Source: an uncultured Mycolicibacterium sp. (GTDB taxonomy: Bacteria; Actinomycetota; Actinomycetes; Mycobacteriales; Mycobacteriaceae). Taken from it: 13,589 nt of DNA. Under the pieces are notes generated by a model. It searched no databases and had not been told where the DNA came from. It saw nothing but the letters and a program-made list of their open reading frames with translations. Shown here one piece after another: positions 1-7,397 of this stretch. Location: positions 1-13,589 of the forward strand of contig NZ_CALDGS010000037.1 in NCBI RefSeq assembly GCF_937941905.1, read 5' to 3'. Both the position numbers and the translations under genes were made by a program. Position 1 is the stretch's first letter, and the number at the start of each line of letters is the position of its first letter.

Positions 1-2587
1 CCGCGGGTGCCGACGCGGCGGCGGCCGGAGCGGCCTTCTTGGCGCCCGGTCGCTTGGCGGCACCCGCGATGCCCAGCCCGCCCTTGGCGGCGGCCGGAGC
101 GGGAGCGGACCCACCGGCCTCCGCCGATGCCGGCGCCGCGGCGGCCGGAGCGGCCTTCTTGGCGCCCGGACGCTTGGCCGCGCCCGCGATGCCCAGGCCG
201 CCCTTGGCGGCCGGGGCCGGCTTCGACGCCTCGGCGGCGGCCGGGGCGGCGGGCTCCGGAGCCGCCGCGGGCTCCGGCTCGGCGGCCGGGGCCGCCTCCT
301 CGACCGCCGGGGCGGCGGCGGCACGGGCGGCCGCGCGCTCCTCGGCCTCCTTGGCCGCGGTGCCCTTCTCCGGCAGCGTGACGTTGCTCTTGTCCAGCGA
401 GCCGAGCAGCAGCTGCGCGACGTCGACCACCTCGACCTTGTCCACCTGGCGGGCCGCCGACACCTCGTCGACGCCGTCGGTGATCATCACGCGGCAGAAC
501 GGGCAGCCGGTGGCGATCGTCGAGGCCCCGGTGTCCATGGCCTCCTCGGTGCGGGTGGTGTTGATCCGCTTGCCGAGGTGCTCCTCCATCCACATCCGGG
601 CACCGCCGGCGCCGCAGCACAGGCCGCGGTCGGCGTGCCGGGGCATTTCGGTGAGCCGGGCACCGGCGGCACCGACCAGCTCACGCGGGGCGGTGTACTC
701 CTTGTTGTGCCGGCCCAGGTAGCACGGGTCGTGGTAGGTGACGTCCTGGCCCAGCGACGACACCGGGATCAGCTTCTTGTCGCGCACCAGCCGGTTCAGC
801 AGCTGGGTGTGGTGCAGCACGGTGAAGTTGCCGCCGACCTGCGGGTACTCCCGGCTCAGCGTGTTGAAGCAGTGCGGGCAGGTGACCACGATCTTGCGGT
901 CCACCCGCTCCACGCCCTCGAACAGGTCGTTGAGGGTCTCCACGTTCTGCGCCGCGAGCTGCTGGAACAGGAACTCGTTGCCGGCACGGCGGGCCGAGTC
1001 GCCGGTGCAGGTCTCACCCTCGCCGAGCACCAGGAACTTCACCCCGGCGATGGCCAGCAGCTCGGCCACGGCCTTGGTGGTCTTCTTGGCACGGTCCTCG
1101 TAGGCGCCGGCGCAGCCGACCCAGAACAGGTACTCGAAGCCCTCGAACGAGTCGACGTCCTTGCCGTAGACCGGCACGTCGAAGTCGACCTCGTCGATCC
1201 AGTTGGTGCGGTCCTTGGCGTTCTGGCCCCAGGGGTTGCCCTTGGTCTCCAGGTTCTTGAACAGCACGCCGAGCTCACCCGGGAACTCGGACTCCATCAT
1301 CACCTGGTAGCGGCGCATGTCGACGATGTGGTCGATGTGCTCGATGTCGACCGGGCACTGCTCGACGCACGCACCGCAGGTGGTGCAGGACCACAGCACG
1401 TCCGGATCGATCACGCCGCCCTGCTCGGCGGTGCCGACGAGCGGGCGCAGCGCCTGCTCCGGCCCGGAGCCGGTGATGCGGGCGAAGCCGTCCTCGGGCA
1501 CCCCGTGGCCGTGCAGCTTGTCGCCCAGCGCGGCGAAGTCGACCGAGCCGTCCTCCGGGCGCGGCTTCTCACCGAGGATGTAGGGCGCCTTCGCGAACAG
1601 GTGGTCGCGAAGGTTCATGATCACCAGCTTCGGCGACAGCGGCTTGCCGGTGTTCCAGGCCGGGCACTGCGACTGGCAGCGGCCGCACTCGGTACAGGTG
1701 GCCAGGTCCAGGTAGGCCTTCCAGGTGAAGTCCTCGATCTTGCCCTTGCCGAGCACCGCGTCCTCGGCGGGATCCTCGAAGTCGACCGGCTGGCCCTGGT
1801 ACTCCACCGGCAGCAGCGGACCGAGCCCGTCCGGCAGCCGCTTGAAGGTGACGTTGATCGGGGCCAGGCCGATGTGCAGGTGCTTGGAGTGCAGCACGAT
1901 CAGCAGGAAGATCAGCATCACGGCGATGTGGCCGAGCAGCGCCAGCGTCTCGATCCACTCGTTGGCGGGTTCGCCGAGCGGGTGCAGCACCCAGCCCATG
2001 AAGTGCGAGAAGAACGCCGCCTTGCCGTACGGCAGCGCGCCGGTGTTCACCGCCGCGCCGCGGACCAGGGCGTAGGTCCAGATGACGTTGAAGATCATGA
2101 ACAGGATCACCCAGGCGCCGCCGAGGTGCGAGCCGTAGAACCGGGACTCCCGGCCGATCTTCTTGGGCTCGCGCAGCACGCGGATGATCGCGAAGGTGAT
2201 GATGCCCACCAGCACCGCCACGGCGAAGAAGTCCTGCAGGAAGCCCAGGACGTCCCACCGGCCGATCAGCGGAATGTGGAAGTCGTGGTCGAACAGCAGG
2301 CCGTAGGCTTCCAGATAGACCGTGGCCAGGATGAAGAAGCCCCACATCGTGAAGAAGTGGGCCAGGCCCGGGATCGACCAGCGCAGCAGCCGGGTCTGCC
2401 CGAAGACCTCTTTGATCTGATTGGTGATCCGCTCGGCCAGGTGGTCCTTGCGCCCGCGTTCGTCGCTCGTCGGCTGACCTGCGCGGATGAGGCTGGTCAG
2501 CCAAAGCACACGTTTGGCGGCAAACACCAGCACGATGGCCGTCATCGACAACCCGACGACGAGCCGGATCAGCATCTGGGTATCCAC
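1..2587 (-). CDS. etfD: EtfD-type membrane Fe-S oxidoreductase (Rv0338c-like), C-terminus cut by window edge
   Basis: The predicted product is a membrane-bound iron-sulfur protein. The Rv0338c family (EtfD) is understood to take electrons from electron-transfer flavoprotein during acyl-CoA beta-oxidation and pass them to the membrane quinone pool. About 862 residues are visible, and the family member I know has about 880. The N-terminal ~225 residues hold several hydrophobic segments resembling a NarI-like cytochrome b module. Two 4Fe-4S motifs follow: CxxCxxCxxxCP at C298-C308 and at C401-C411. Two cysteine-rich CCG-type domains come next. The first has C492, C527 and C570xxC573, with TC where CC is usual. 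The second has C622, C657-C658 and C695xxC698. After about residue 735 the chain becomes an Ala/Pro/Lys tail with repeats. I chose the GTG at 2587 because a purine-rich GGGAGGGG lies just upstream. An ATG at 2575 is the alternative. The family call is strong; the electron-acceptor role is from knowledge of the family. Confidence 0.93.
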   Translation of the reverse strand, partial: MDTQMLIRLVVGLSMTAIVLVFAAKRVLWLTSLIRAGQPTSDERGRKDHLAERITNQIKEVFGQTRLLRWSIPGLAHFFTMWGFFILATVYLEAYGLLFDHDFHIPLIGRWDVLGFLQDFFAVAVLVGIITFAIIRVLREPKKIGRESRFYGSHLGGAWVILFMIFNVIWTYALVRGAAVNTGALPYGKAAFFSHFMGWVLHPLGEPANEWIETLALLGHIAVMLIFLLIVLHSKHLHIGLAPINVTFKRLPDGLGPLLPVEYQGQPVDFEDPAEDAVLGKGKIEDFTWKAYLDLATCTECGRCQSQCPAWNTGKPLSPKLVIMNLRDHLFAKAPYILGEKPRPEDGSVDFAALGDKLHGHGVPEDGFARITGSGPEQALRPLVGTAEQGGVIDPDVLWSCTTCGACVEQCPVDIEHIDHIVDMRRYQVMMESEFPGELGVLFKNLETKGNPWGQNAKDRTNWIDEVDFDVPVYGKDVDSFEGFEYLFWVGCAGAYEDRAKKTTKAVAELLAIAGVKFLVLGEGETCTGDSARRAGNEFLFQQLAAQNVETLNDLFEGVERVDRKIVVTCPHCFNTLSREYPQVGGNFTVLHHTQLLNRLVRDKKLIPVSSLGQDVTYHDPCYLGRHNKEYTAPRELVGAAGARLTEMPRHADRGLCCGAGGARMWMEEHLGKRINTTRTEEAMDTGASTIATGCPFCRVMITDGVDEVSAARQVDKVEVVDVAQLLLGSLDKSNVTLPEKGTAAKEAEERAAARAAAAPAVEEAAPAAEPEPAAAPEPAAPAAAEASKPAPAAKGGLGIAGAAKRPGAKKAAPAAAAPASAEAGGSAPAPAAAKGGLGIAGAAKRPGAKKAAPAAAASAPA
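21..210 (-). repeat. 70-bp direct repeat, 120-bp period, in the etfD tail
   Basis: Positions 21-90 and 141-210 match at 66 of 70 bases, with mismatches at 50, 59, 62 and 77 of the first copy. On the minus strand each copy encodes the block KGGLGIAGAAKRPGAKKAAP, so the EtfD tail carries a 40-residue repeat of a basic, glycine-containing block separated by Ala/Pro/Glu linkers. More copies may lie beyond the window edge. Confidence 0.85.
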
Positions 2588-2604
2588 TCCGCCCCTCCCA
2601 AGAG

Positions 2605-2626
2605 CAAGTTACCGGTCGGTAACTTG
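2605..2626. promoter_or_regulatory. palindromic operator-like site 1 upstream of etfD
   Basis: Perfect 10-bp arms (CAAGTTACCG and CGGTAACTTG) flank a GT centre, 18 bp upstream of the etfD GTG. The symmetry, size and TTACnnGTnnGTAA core resemble sites bound by TetR-family repressors. In RNA it could also fold into a 9-bp stem with a 4-nt loop. No gene in the window encodes an obvious TetR protein, so any regulator would be elsewhere. Confidence 0.6.
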
Positions 2627-2668
2627 TAGGTAGTTACTCGTGAGTAACTTAATCTTCTGCCTGCTCAT
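2609..2668 (-). CDS. possible 19-codon upstream ORF in the etfD leader
   Basis: An ATG at 2668 is preceded by GGAGGT with 6-nt spacing, a good ribosome-binding site. It opens the reading frame MSRQKIKLLTSNYLQVTDR and ends at TAA within operator-like site 1, 21 nt before the etfD GTG. The frame runs through both palindromes. If translated, it could act as a leader peptide whose ribosome changes which hairpin forms. It could equally be chance, because the DNA palindromes alone explain the sequence. I recognise no family for the peptide. Confidence 0.3.
   Translation of the reverse strand: MSRQKIKLLTSNYLQVTDR
2632..2649. promoter_or_regulatory. palindromic operator-like site 2 upstream of etfD
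   Basis: Perfect 8-bp arms (AGTTACTC and GAGTAACT) flank the same GT centre as site 1. The two centres are 25 bp apart, and both sites fit AGTTACnnGTnnGTAACT. Two copies of one palindrome so close to the start codon suggest paired repressor dimers controlling etfD. Confidence 0.6.
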
Positions 2669-2708
2669 AGTCGCACCTCCGGTAGAGGTACCGCTACAAA
2701 GGCTTACC

Positions 2709-2726
2709 TAACCAAACAGTTGGTTA
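2709..2726. promoter_or_regulatory. inverted repeat spanning the iniR stop codon
   Basis: Perfect 7-bp arms (TAACCAA and TTGGTTA) are separated by ACAG, and the right arm includes the iniR stop codon. The arms are AT-rich and no T-run follows on either strand, so an intrinsic terminator is unlikely. It lies about 120-140 bp upstream of etfD, where a regulator-binding site is plausible. The adjacent GGCTTACCTAA (2701-2711) looks like one half of an IdeR iron box. Confidence 0.4.
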
Positions 2727-5222
2727 TTGTTCCGATCCCAGCAGCGCTCGCAACATGGACAGCATCTCGGTGCGGGACTCGGCCCCCAACCGGCGCCGAA
2801 TCCGGGCCACGTGGTGCTCCACGGTCTTGGCCGAGATGAACAGCCGGCTGCCGATCTCGCGGTAGGGCAGCCCCTTCACCAGCAGTTCGGCGACCTCGCG
2901 CTCCCGGTCCGACAACGGCCCGGCCGGCGGGTGGGGGCCCGGTCGGCCGGGGGCCGCTGCGGCGGCCGGCGCCTCCTCGGACTCCCCGCCGACCGCCTGC
3001 TTGAGGTCGCGGGCGAGCTGCAGCATGGCCTGCGCCACCCGTGCGTCGCCGGTCTGCAGTGCGGCCTGCCCGGCCAGCCGGGTCGCGTCCCAGCCGAGCC
3101 CGAACTCGGCCAGGGCGCGGGCCGAGGCGGACACCTCGTCGGTGTCGACGTGGCCGGCCAGCACCCGCAGCCAGGTGCGGCCGGCCCGGGCCAGCGCCCG
3201 GGCGAACGGGCTGTGCGCCGCCGCCGCGGTCAGTGCCTGGCCGTGCGGGGCCACCGCATCGGGCGTGTTCGCCAGGATCCCGGCCTGCACCCCGGCCCAG
3301 TGCAGCGGCAGCGACCACAACAGCGGGTCACCGAGCCCGCGCAGCAGCGCGAACGCTGCGTCGACGGTCGGGGCGAGCCGGTCCAGCCGGCGCAGCCGCG
3401 CGGCGGCCACCCACAGCTCGCCCAGCGGCAGCAGGGAGAACAGGTCCACCGAGTACTCCGCCAGCACCTCCATCGCGGTGTACCAGTGCTGCTGCAGCGC
3501 GCCGGTGTCCCCGGTGCGGCGGGCGATCGCGGTCTGCAGGGCGGCCGCCCACAGCGCATCGCGGCGGTGCAGGTCGGCACCGGCCACCGCGGCGGCGTCG
3601 GCCGCCGCCGCCGACAGCCGCCCGTCCTGCATCCGCACCCAGCCCAGCAGCAGTCGGTGCCGGTGGGCGAAGAAGGCGGCGTCGGCGTCCGCCGGGGCGC
3701 GCACCGCGCGGGTGATGACGCTGCGCGCCCGTACCGGGTCGCCGCCGTGCAGCGCGGTCAGCGTGACCAGCGCCGCCGGAGAGTCGGGCAGCACCCCCGG
3801 CGGGTGCGGGTCGGCCGCGATGGCCTGGCTCAGCCGCGCCACCACCACCGGGTAGGGCTGATCCAGGCCGGCCAGCAGCCCCTCGGCCAGGCTGCGGGCG
3901 GCCCGCGCCGTGGATGTCGGCGGCCCGTCGTCCCCGACCGCCAGCAGCGCCCGGGCGGCCGCCGCATCCCCGGCGCCGAGGGTGACCACCGTGCCGGCGG
4001 CGGCGACCAGCGCGTCCGGATACGGCCCCAGCCAGCGGTACAGGTCGGCCGCCTGGCCGGTGCGGCCGTCGTGGGCGCAGACCGCCGCGGCGACGCGCAC
4101 CGCCGCGGCCCGCTCGGCGGGCTGCTCGGCCGACAGCAGCTCGTCGGCCAGCCGCCCGGCGTGGTTGCAGTCCCCGCTGAGCGCCAGCGCATCGGCCAGC
4201 CGGGCACCGGGCGTGGTGGCCCCGGCGCCGGCGGCGGCCCGGTACAGCCGCGCCGCCTGCGCCGGCCGGTCCCCGGCAGCGGCGGCCAGGTCGGCCAGCG
4301 CCCCGGCGAGCCGGTCGTCGCGCAGCCCGTGCTCGGCCAGCCGCAGCGCCAGCTCGGCGCCGAGGGTGCCCAACCGCAGCTGGGAGGTCAGCACCGCCAG
4401 TTCCACCTCGCGGTGGCGGGCCGCGCCGGCCACGGCGGCCGCCGCGTCGTGCACCGAGCGCAGGAACGCCGCCGGGTGGGCCGCATCGACGAGCCCGCCC
4501 GCGCGCACCCGGTCGACGAGGGCGCCGGCCGTGGCGGCGTCGATCCCGAGCGCGGCCGCCACGTCGTCGGGGCCCAGTTCCGCTCCGAGCGAGCAGATCA
4601 GCAGCGTGTCGAGCTCGGTCTCACCGAACCGGTGCAGCCGCGCGAGCAGGGCGTGCCGGGCGGCGCGGGCCGGAGGTTCGCCCCGTCCGGCCACCGCGCT
4701 CAACGCGGCGGCCACCAGGAACGGCAGCCCGGCGGTGGACTCGGCCAGCGCCCGCAGCAGCTCGGGGTCCGGGGGCGCGCCGAGCTCGGCGGTGGCCGCC
4801 TGCTGCAGTTCGCGCGCCGGCAGCGGGCGCAGCAGCACCGGGCGGTTCTGCCGCTCCAGGGCGGCGGTGAGCCGGCGCAGCGCCGGTCGGCGGGTCAGCG
4901 GTTCGGTGGCCACCACGACGGTCGCGCCGGGATCGTCGACCCGGTCGGTGATGCGCTCCAGCGCGGCGTCGTCGAGCAGGTGCGCGTCGTCGACGACCAC
5001 CGCCGCCTCGGCCGGGTCACCGGGCCGGGGCTCGCGGGCCAGGATCGGGATCCCGTTGTCGCGCAGGATGGTGCGCACCCCGGCCAGCACCGTGCTCTTG
5101 CCGGTGCCGACGCCACCGGCCACCAGCATGCGCACCGGCGAGTGCGGGGCCTCGGCCACCGCCGCGACGAACCCGCGCGCGGCCGGCGGCAGGTCGGCGG
5201 CCTGCGGCGCCGTGGTGGCCAT
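2724..5222 (-). CDS. iniR: IniR-type regulator: P-loop ATPase with LuxR helix-turn-helix (Rv0339c-like)
   Basis: This is an 832-residue transcriptional regulator of the large LuxR/STAND-like type. The N-terminus has a Walker A loop (GGVGTGKST, residues 36-44) and a Walker B-like strand (AVVVDDAH, residues 74-81). The middle ~550 residues are Ala/Leu/Arg-rich, probably helical repeats that receive a signal. Residues 768-832 form a GerE/LuxR DNA-binding domain (GPLSDREREVAELLVKG, then ISAKTVEHHVARIRRRLG). The orthologous regulator beside iniBAC was identified in M. marinum as IniR, the activator needed for iniBAC induction. Its start lies 7 nt after the stop of the upstream Hsp70-like gene and lacks a clear Shine-Dalgarno, so translational coupling is likely. 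The regulator family is certain from the motifs; the name rests on position and similarity. Confidence 0.88.
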   Translation of the reverse strand: MATTAPQAADLPPAARGFVAAVAEAPHSPVRMLVAGGVGTGKSTVLAGVRTILRDNGIPILAREPRPGDPAEAAVVVDDAHLLDDAALERITDRVDDPGATVVVATEPLTRRPALRRLTAALERQNRPVLLRPLPARELQQAATAELGAPPDPELLRALAESTAGLPFLVAAALSAVAGRGEPPARAARHALLARLHRFGETELDTLLICSLGAELGPDDVAAALGIDAATAGALVDRVRAGGLVDAAHPAAFLRSVHDAAAAVAGAARHREVELAVLTSQLRLGTLGAELALRLAEHGLRDDRLAGALADLAAAAGDRPAQAARLYRAAAGAGATTPGARLADALALSGDCNHAGRLADELLSAEQPAERAAAVRVAAAVCAHDGRTGQAADLYRWLGPYPDALVAAAGTVVTLGAGDAAAARALLAVGDDGPPTSTARAARSLAEGLLAGLDQPYPVVVARLSQAIAADPHPPGVLPDSPAALVTLTALHGGDPVRARSVITRAVRAPADADAAFFAHRHRLLLGWVRMQDGRLSAAAADAAAVAGADLHRRDALWAAALQTAIARRTGDTGALQQHWYTAMEVLAEYSVDLFSLLPLGELWVAAARLRRLDRLAPTVDAAFALLRGLGDPLLWSLPLHWAGVQAGILANTPDAVAPHGQALTAAAAHSPFARALARAGRTWLRVLAGHVDTDEVSASARALAEFGLGWDATRLAGQAALQTGDARVAQAMLQLARDLKQAVGGESEEAPAAAAAPGRPGPHPPAGPLSDREREVAELLVKGLPYREIGSRLFISAKTVEHHVARIRRRLGAESRTEMLSMLRALLGSEQ

Positions 5223-5229
5223 CGCCCGG

Positions 5230-7191
5230 TCAGGCGTCCGCGTCGTCGCCGCCGGTGAACACCGGCTGCCCCGGGTCCGGTGCGTCCGGTACCGGGACGT
5301 CCCCGCCGGCGTTCCCGCCCCCGCTGTTGCCGCCCCCGCTGTCCGGATCGGGGTCGATGGTGATCGTCGGCTCCGGTGCGGCGGTGGTGGTCGGCGGCGG
5401 CGCGGCCGAGGTCGTCGGCGGTGCGGTGGTGGTCTGCGTGGTGGTGCGCGTCGTCGTCGGCGTCGTGGTGGTCGTGGTGGTGGTCGTCGTGGTCGTGGTG
5501 GTGGTCGTCGTGGTGGGGGTGGTGGTCGTGGTCGTCGTGGTGGTGCTCGACGGGTAGCTCGTCGTGGTCGTCCGGGTGGTCTCCGGCGGCGGCACCACGG
5601 TCGTGCTGGGCTGGCCGTCGGAACCGGTCACGGTGATCGTCTGCGGCGGTGCCGGTTGTTCCGGCGGCGGCTCGGTGGAGTACTCGGTGGCCGTCTGGGT
5701 CACCGGGGTGGAGTCGGTGGAGTTGCCGGTCAGCGTGACCGCCAGCCCGCCGGTGGCCGCCAGCAGGGCCGCGGCGGCCGCGGCGAACAGGATCGGCGGG
5801 CGCCGGTACCAGGGCAGCGGGGCGGGTTCGGCCTCCGGTCCGCCGGGCTCACCGGTGAACTCCACGGCCGGCCGGGCGGCGCTGACGCCGGTGACCGGAT
5901 CGGTGACGTACTCCGGGCCGTCGTAGGGCACCGGCTCCGCCCCCGGCTGGTCCTCCGACCAGGCCAGCGCCCGGAACGTCGCCGACGGGCTGCCGTCGGC
6001 GGCCGACTCGGTCGCGGCCATCCCGGCCGCGCCCGCCGCCCACGCCGCCGGCGACATGCTGGTCGGCTGGTCGGCCTGCGGTGCCATCCCGGTGGGGGCG
6101 TCGGGCGCGACGGCCGGGGCCATGCCGGTGGGGAGGTCGGCCGCCGGGGCCAGCCCGGTCGGTGCCTCGGCGTCGCGCACCGCCACCAGGGCGGCGCCGG
6201 TGGCCGCGAGCAGTTGCGGCTGCGGGGCGGTCACCACCGGGGCACGCAGCGCCTCCGACAGCCGCTGGGTGATCAGCGGGATCGCCGCGCCGCCGCCGGC
6301 GGTGGCCACCGCCGACACCGCCGCCGGCGCGATCTGGTGGCGCTGCAACAGATCCTGGATCGCGGCGAGCACCCCGGCGAGCGGGTCGGCGACGAGCGCC
6401 TCGAGCTCGGCGCGGGTGACCCGGACATCGGTGGTGGCGGCCGGCAGCACCACCGGCACCACCGTGGCGGTCTCGGCCGACAGCCGTTCCTTGGCCGCCC
6501 GGCACTCCTCGCGCAACCGGGCCAGCGAACCCACCGCCGCGGTCTGCGCCGGGTCGAGCTGCACCCCGGACAGCACGTGGTTGAGCAGTGCCTGGTCGAT
6601 CTGGTCGCCGGAGAACTCCGGGAAGCGCAGCGTGGGGGCGATCGGCTGCAGGTTCGTCGCGTCGGCGAGCGTGATGCCGGTGCCGGTGCCACCGAAGTCG
6701 CACAGCACCAGCACGCCCTGCCCGGGCAGCCCGGGAGTCGACTGCAGCGCGGTGAGTGCGGCGTAGGCGTCCGGGATCAGCGCCGGCGGCACGCCCCCGG
6801 GGGACAGGCCGGGCTTCTCCCGCAGTGCCCCGCGCAGCGCCCCGACCGGGCCGGGACCCCAGTGGGCGGGCACCGCCACCGCGACGGGACTCCCGCCCTC
6901 GACGGTGCGGGCCATCGCGTCGAGCGCCTCGGCGAGCAGGTGTTCGCCACGGTGCGACGAGCCGTCGGCGGCCACCAGCGGCACCGGGTCGCCGACCCGC
7001 TCCACGAACCCGGTGACGACCAACCCGTCGCCCGGATTGCCGGTCAGGTTGGGGTTGTCCGCGGGCACCCCGGCCTCGGCCGGGCGGTCGGGGAAGAGCG
7101 TGAGCACGGCACGCCGCAGGATCGGGGGACGGCCCACGCGCGCCGCGACGAGGTTCGTCATCCCGACCGACAGGCCGAGCGGGTCGGTCAT
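5230..7191 (-). CDS. membrane-anchored Hsp70/actin-like protein with Thr-rich tail (Rv0312-like)
   Basis: This 653-residue protein has an actin-like ATPase domain (about 1-340), a linker with four PTGxAP-like repeats (344-381), one transmembrane helix (about 466-488, after LPWYRRPP) and a long Pro/Thr tail. Hsp70 motifs visible are phosphate-2 (LCDFGGTGTGITL, 163-175), the connecting segment with AKERLSAE (233-240) and the adenosine motif (ATAGGGAAIPLITQRLSE, 296-313). The phosphate-1 loop reads GLSVGMTNL (6-14), with Ser where DnaK has the catalytic Asp, so ATP hydrolysis may be impaired. By the membrane topology, the ATPase would be cytoplasmic and the tail extracytoplasmic, where mycobacteria can mannosylate Thr. 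I chose the ATG at 7191, behind AGGAGGT, over an upstream start at 7257. It heads an operon with iniR. The partner of this domain is unknown. Confidence 0.88.
   Translation of the reverse strand: MTDPLGLSVGMTNLVAARVGRPPILRRAVLTLFPDRPAEAGVPADNPNLTGNPGDGLVVTGFVERVGDPVPLVAADGSSHRGEHLLAEALDAMARTVEGGSPVAVAVPAHWGPGPVGALRGALREKPGLSPGGVPPALIPDAYAALTALQSTPGLPGQGVLVLCDFGGTGTGITLADATNLQPIAPTLRFPEFSGDQIDQALLNHVLSGVQLDPAQTAAVGSLARLREECRAAKERLSAETATVVPVVLPAATTDVRVTRAELEALVADPLAGVLAAIQDLLQRHQIAPAAVSAVATAGGGAAIPLITQRLSEALRAPVVTAPQPQLLAATGAALVAVRDAEAPTGLAPAADLPTGMAPAVAPDAPTGMAPQADQPTSMSPAAWAAGAAGMAATESAADGSPSATFRALAWSEDQPGAEPVPYDGPEYVTDPVTGVSAARPAVEFTGEPGGPEAEPAPLPWYRRPPILFAAAAAALLAATGGLAVTLTGNSTDSTPVTQTATEYSTEPPPEQPAPPQTITVTGSDGQPSTTVVPPPETTRTTTTSYPSSTTTTTTTTTPTTTTTTTTTTTTTTTTTTPTTTRTTTQTTTAPPTTSAAPPPTTTAAPEPTITIDPDPDSGGGNSGGGNAGGDVPVPDAPDPGQPVFTGGDDADA
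5425..5571 (-). repeat. poly-threonine coding tract, simple repeat of ACC/ACG codons
   Basis: Residues 541-589 of the Hsp70-like protein are almost all threonine, broken by a few Pro, Ser, Arg, Tyr and Gln. The DNA is a near-repeat of GTGGTC units on the plus strand. Such tracts can change length by slippage in multiples of three, and are prone to assembly error. Confidence 0.85.
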
Positions 7192-7228
7192 GTGCACCTC
7201 CTGGATCGGCCTCGGGTGGCCGGTCCAC

Positions 7229-7257
7229 ACGATAGCCGCTCGACCGCCCGTCGTCAC
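7229..7257 (-). promoter_or_regulatory. predicted promoter of the Hsp70-like/iniR operon
   Basis: On the minus strand, GTGACG (7257-7252) and TATCGT (7234-7229) are separated by 17 nt, a fair SigA-type promoter. It would give a 5' leader of about 30 nt before the ATG at 7191. The nearest CCCCTA-type box (7264-7270) sits 6 nt upstream of the -35. Confidence 0.5.
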
Positions 7258-7263
7258 GGCAGT

Positions 7264-7303
7264 CCCCTACGCGTCGCCCACCCCCTAATGGGGCATCCCC
7301 TAA
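7264..7303. promoter_or_regulatory. CCCCTA-type box array between the divergent promoters
   Basis: Three boxes lie in this segment: CCCCTAC (7264), CCCCTAAT (7282) and CCCCTAAC (7297). The same motif occurs four times before iniB and I noticed no other CCCCTAA outside these two promoter regions. The middle box is also part of an inverted CCCC-TAAT-GGGG. These are candidate binding sites for IniR, placed to act on both the plus-strand gene at 7398 and the iniR operon. Confidence 0.6.
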
Positions 7304-7357
7304 CGCGGCTGCGGCCGTCCCGGGGTTCGCACCGATCCCGGGGCGCCGGGACGCCGA

Positions 7358-7363
7358 TAGCAT
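7358..7363 (+). promoter_or_regulatory. predicted -10 element for the 7398 gene
   Basis: TAGCAT fits the mycobacterial TAnnnT -10 pattern, about 35 nt before the ATG. No good -35 is present (ATCCCG at 7335-7340), as expected for a promoter needing an activator. The last CCCCTA box starts exactly 61 nt upstream, the same distance as at iniB. Confidence 0.4.
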
Positions 7364-7397
7364 CGAGGCACGATCCCGGGATTGGAGGCAGCATCCG

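Noticed and set aside
578..2629. Long plus-strand open frame of 683 codons opposite etfD
   Set aside because: It is the shadow of etfD. The minus strand carries 4Fe-4S and CCG motifs, while this frame is His/Gln/Val-rich without motifs.
2693..2711. Full IdeR iron box
   Set aside because: Only the right half fits; I count 13 of 19 consensus positions, too weak to annotate as a site.
5440..5555. GTGGTC-type repeats as a possible CRISPR or minisatellite
   Set aside because: There are no spacers. It is a threonine codon tract inside a coding frame.
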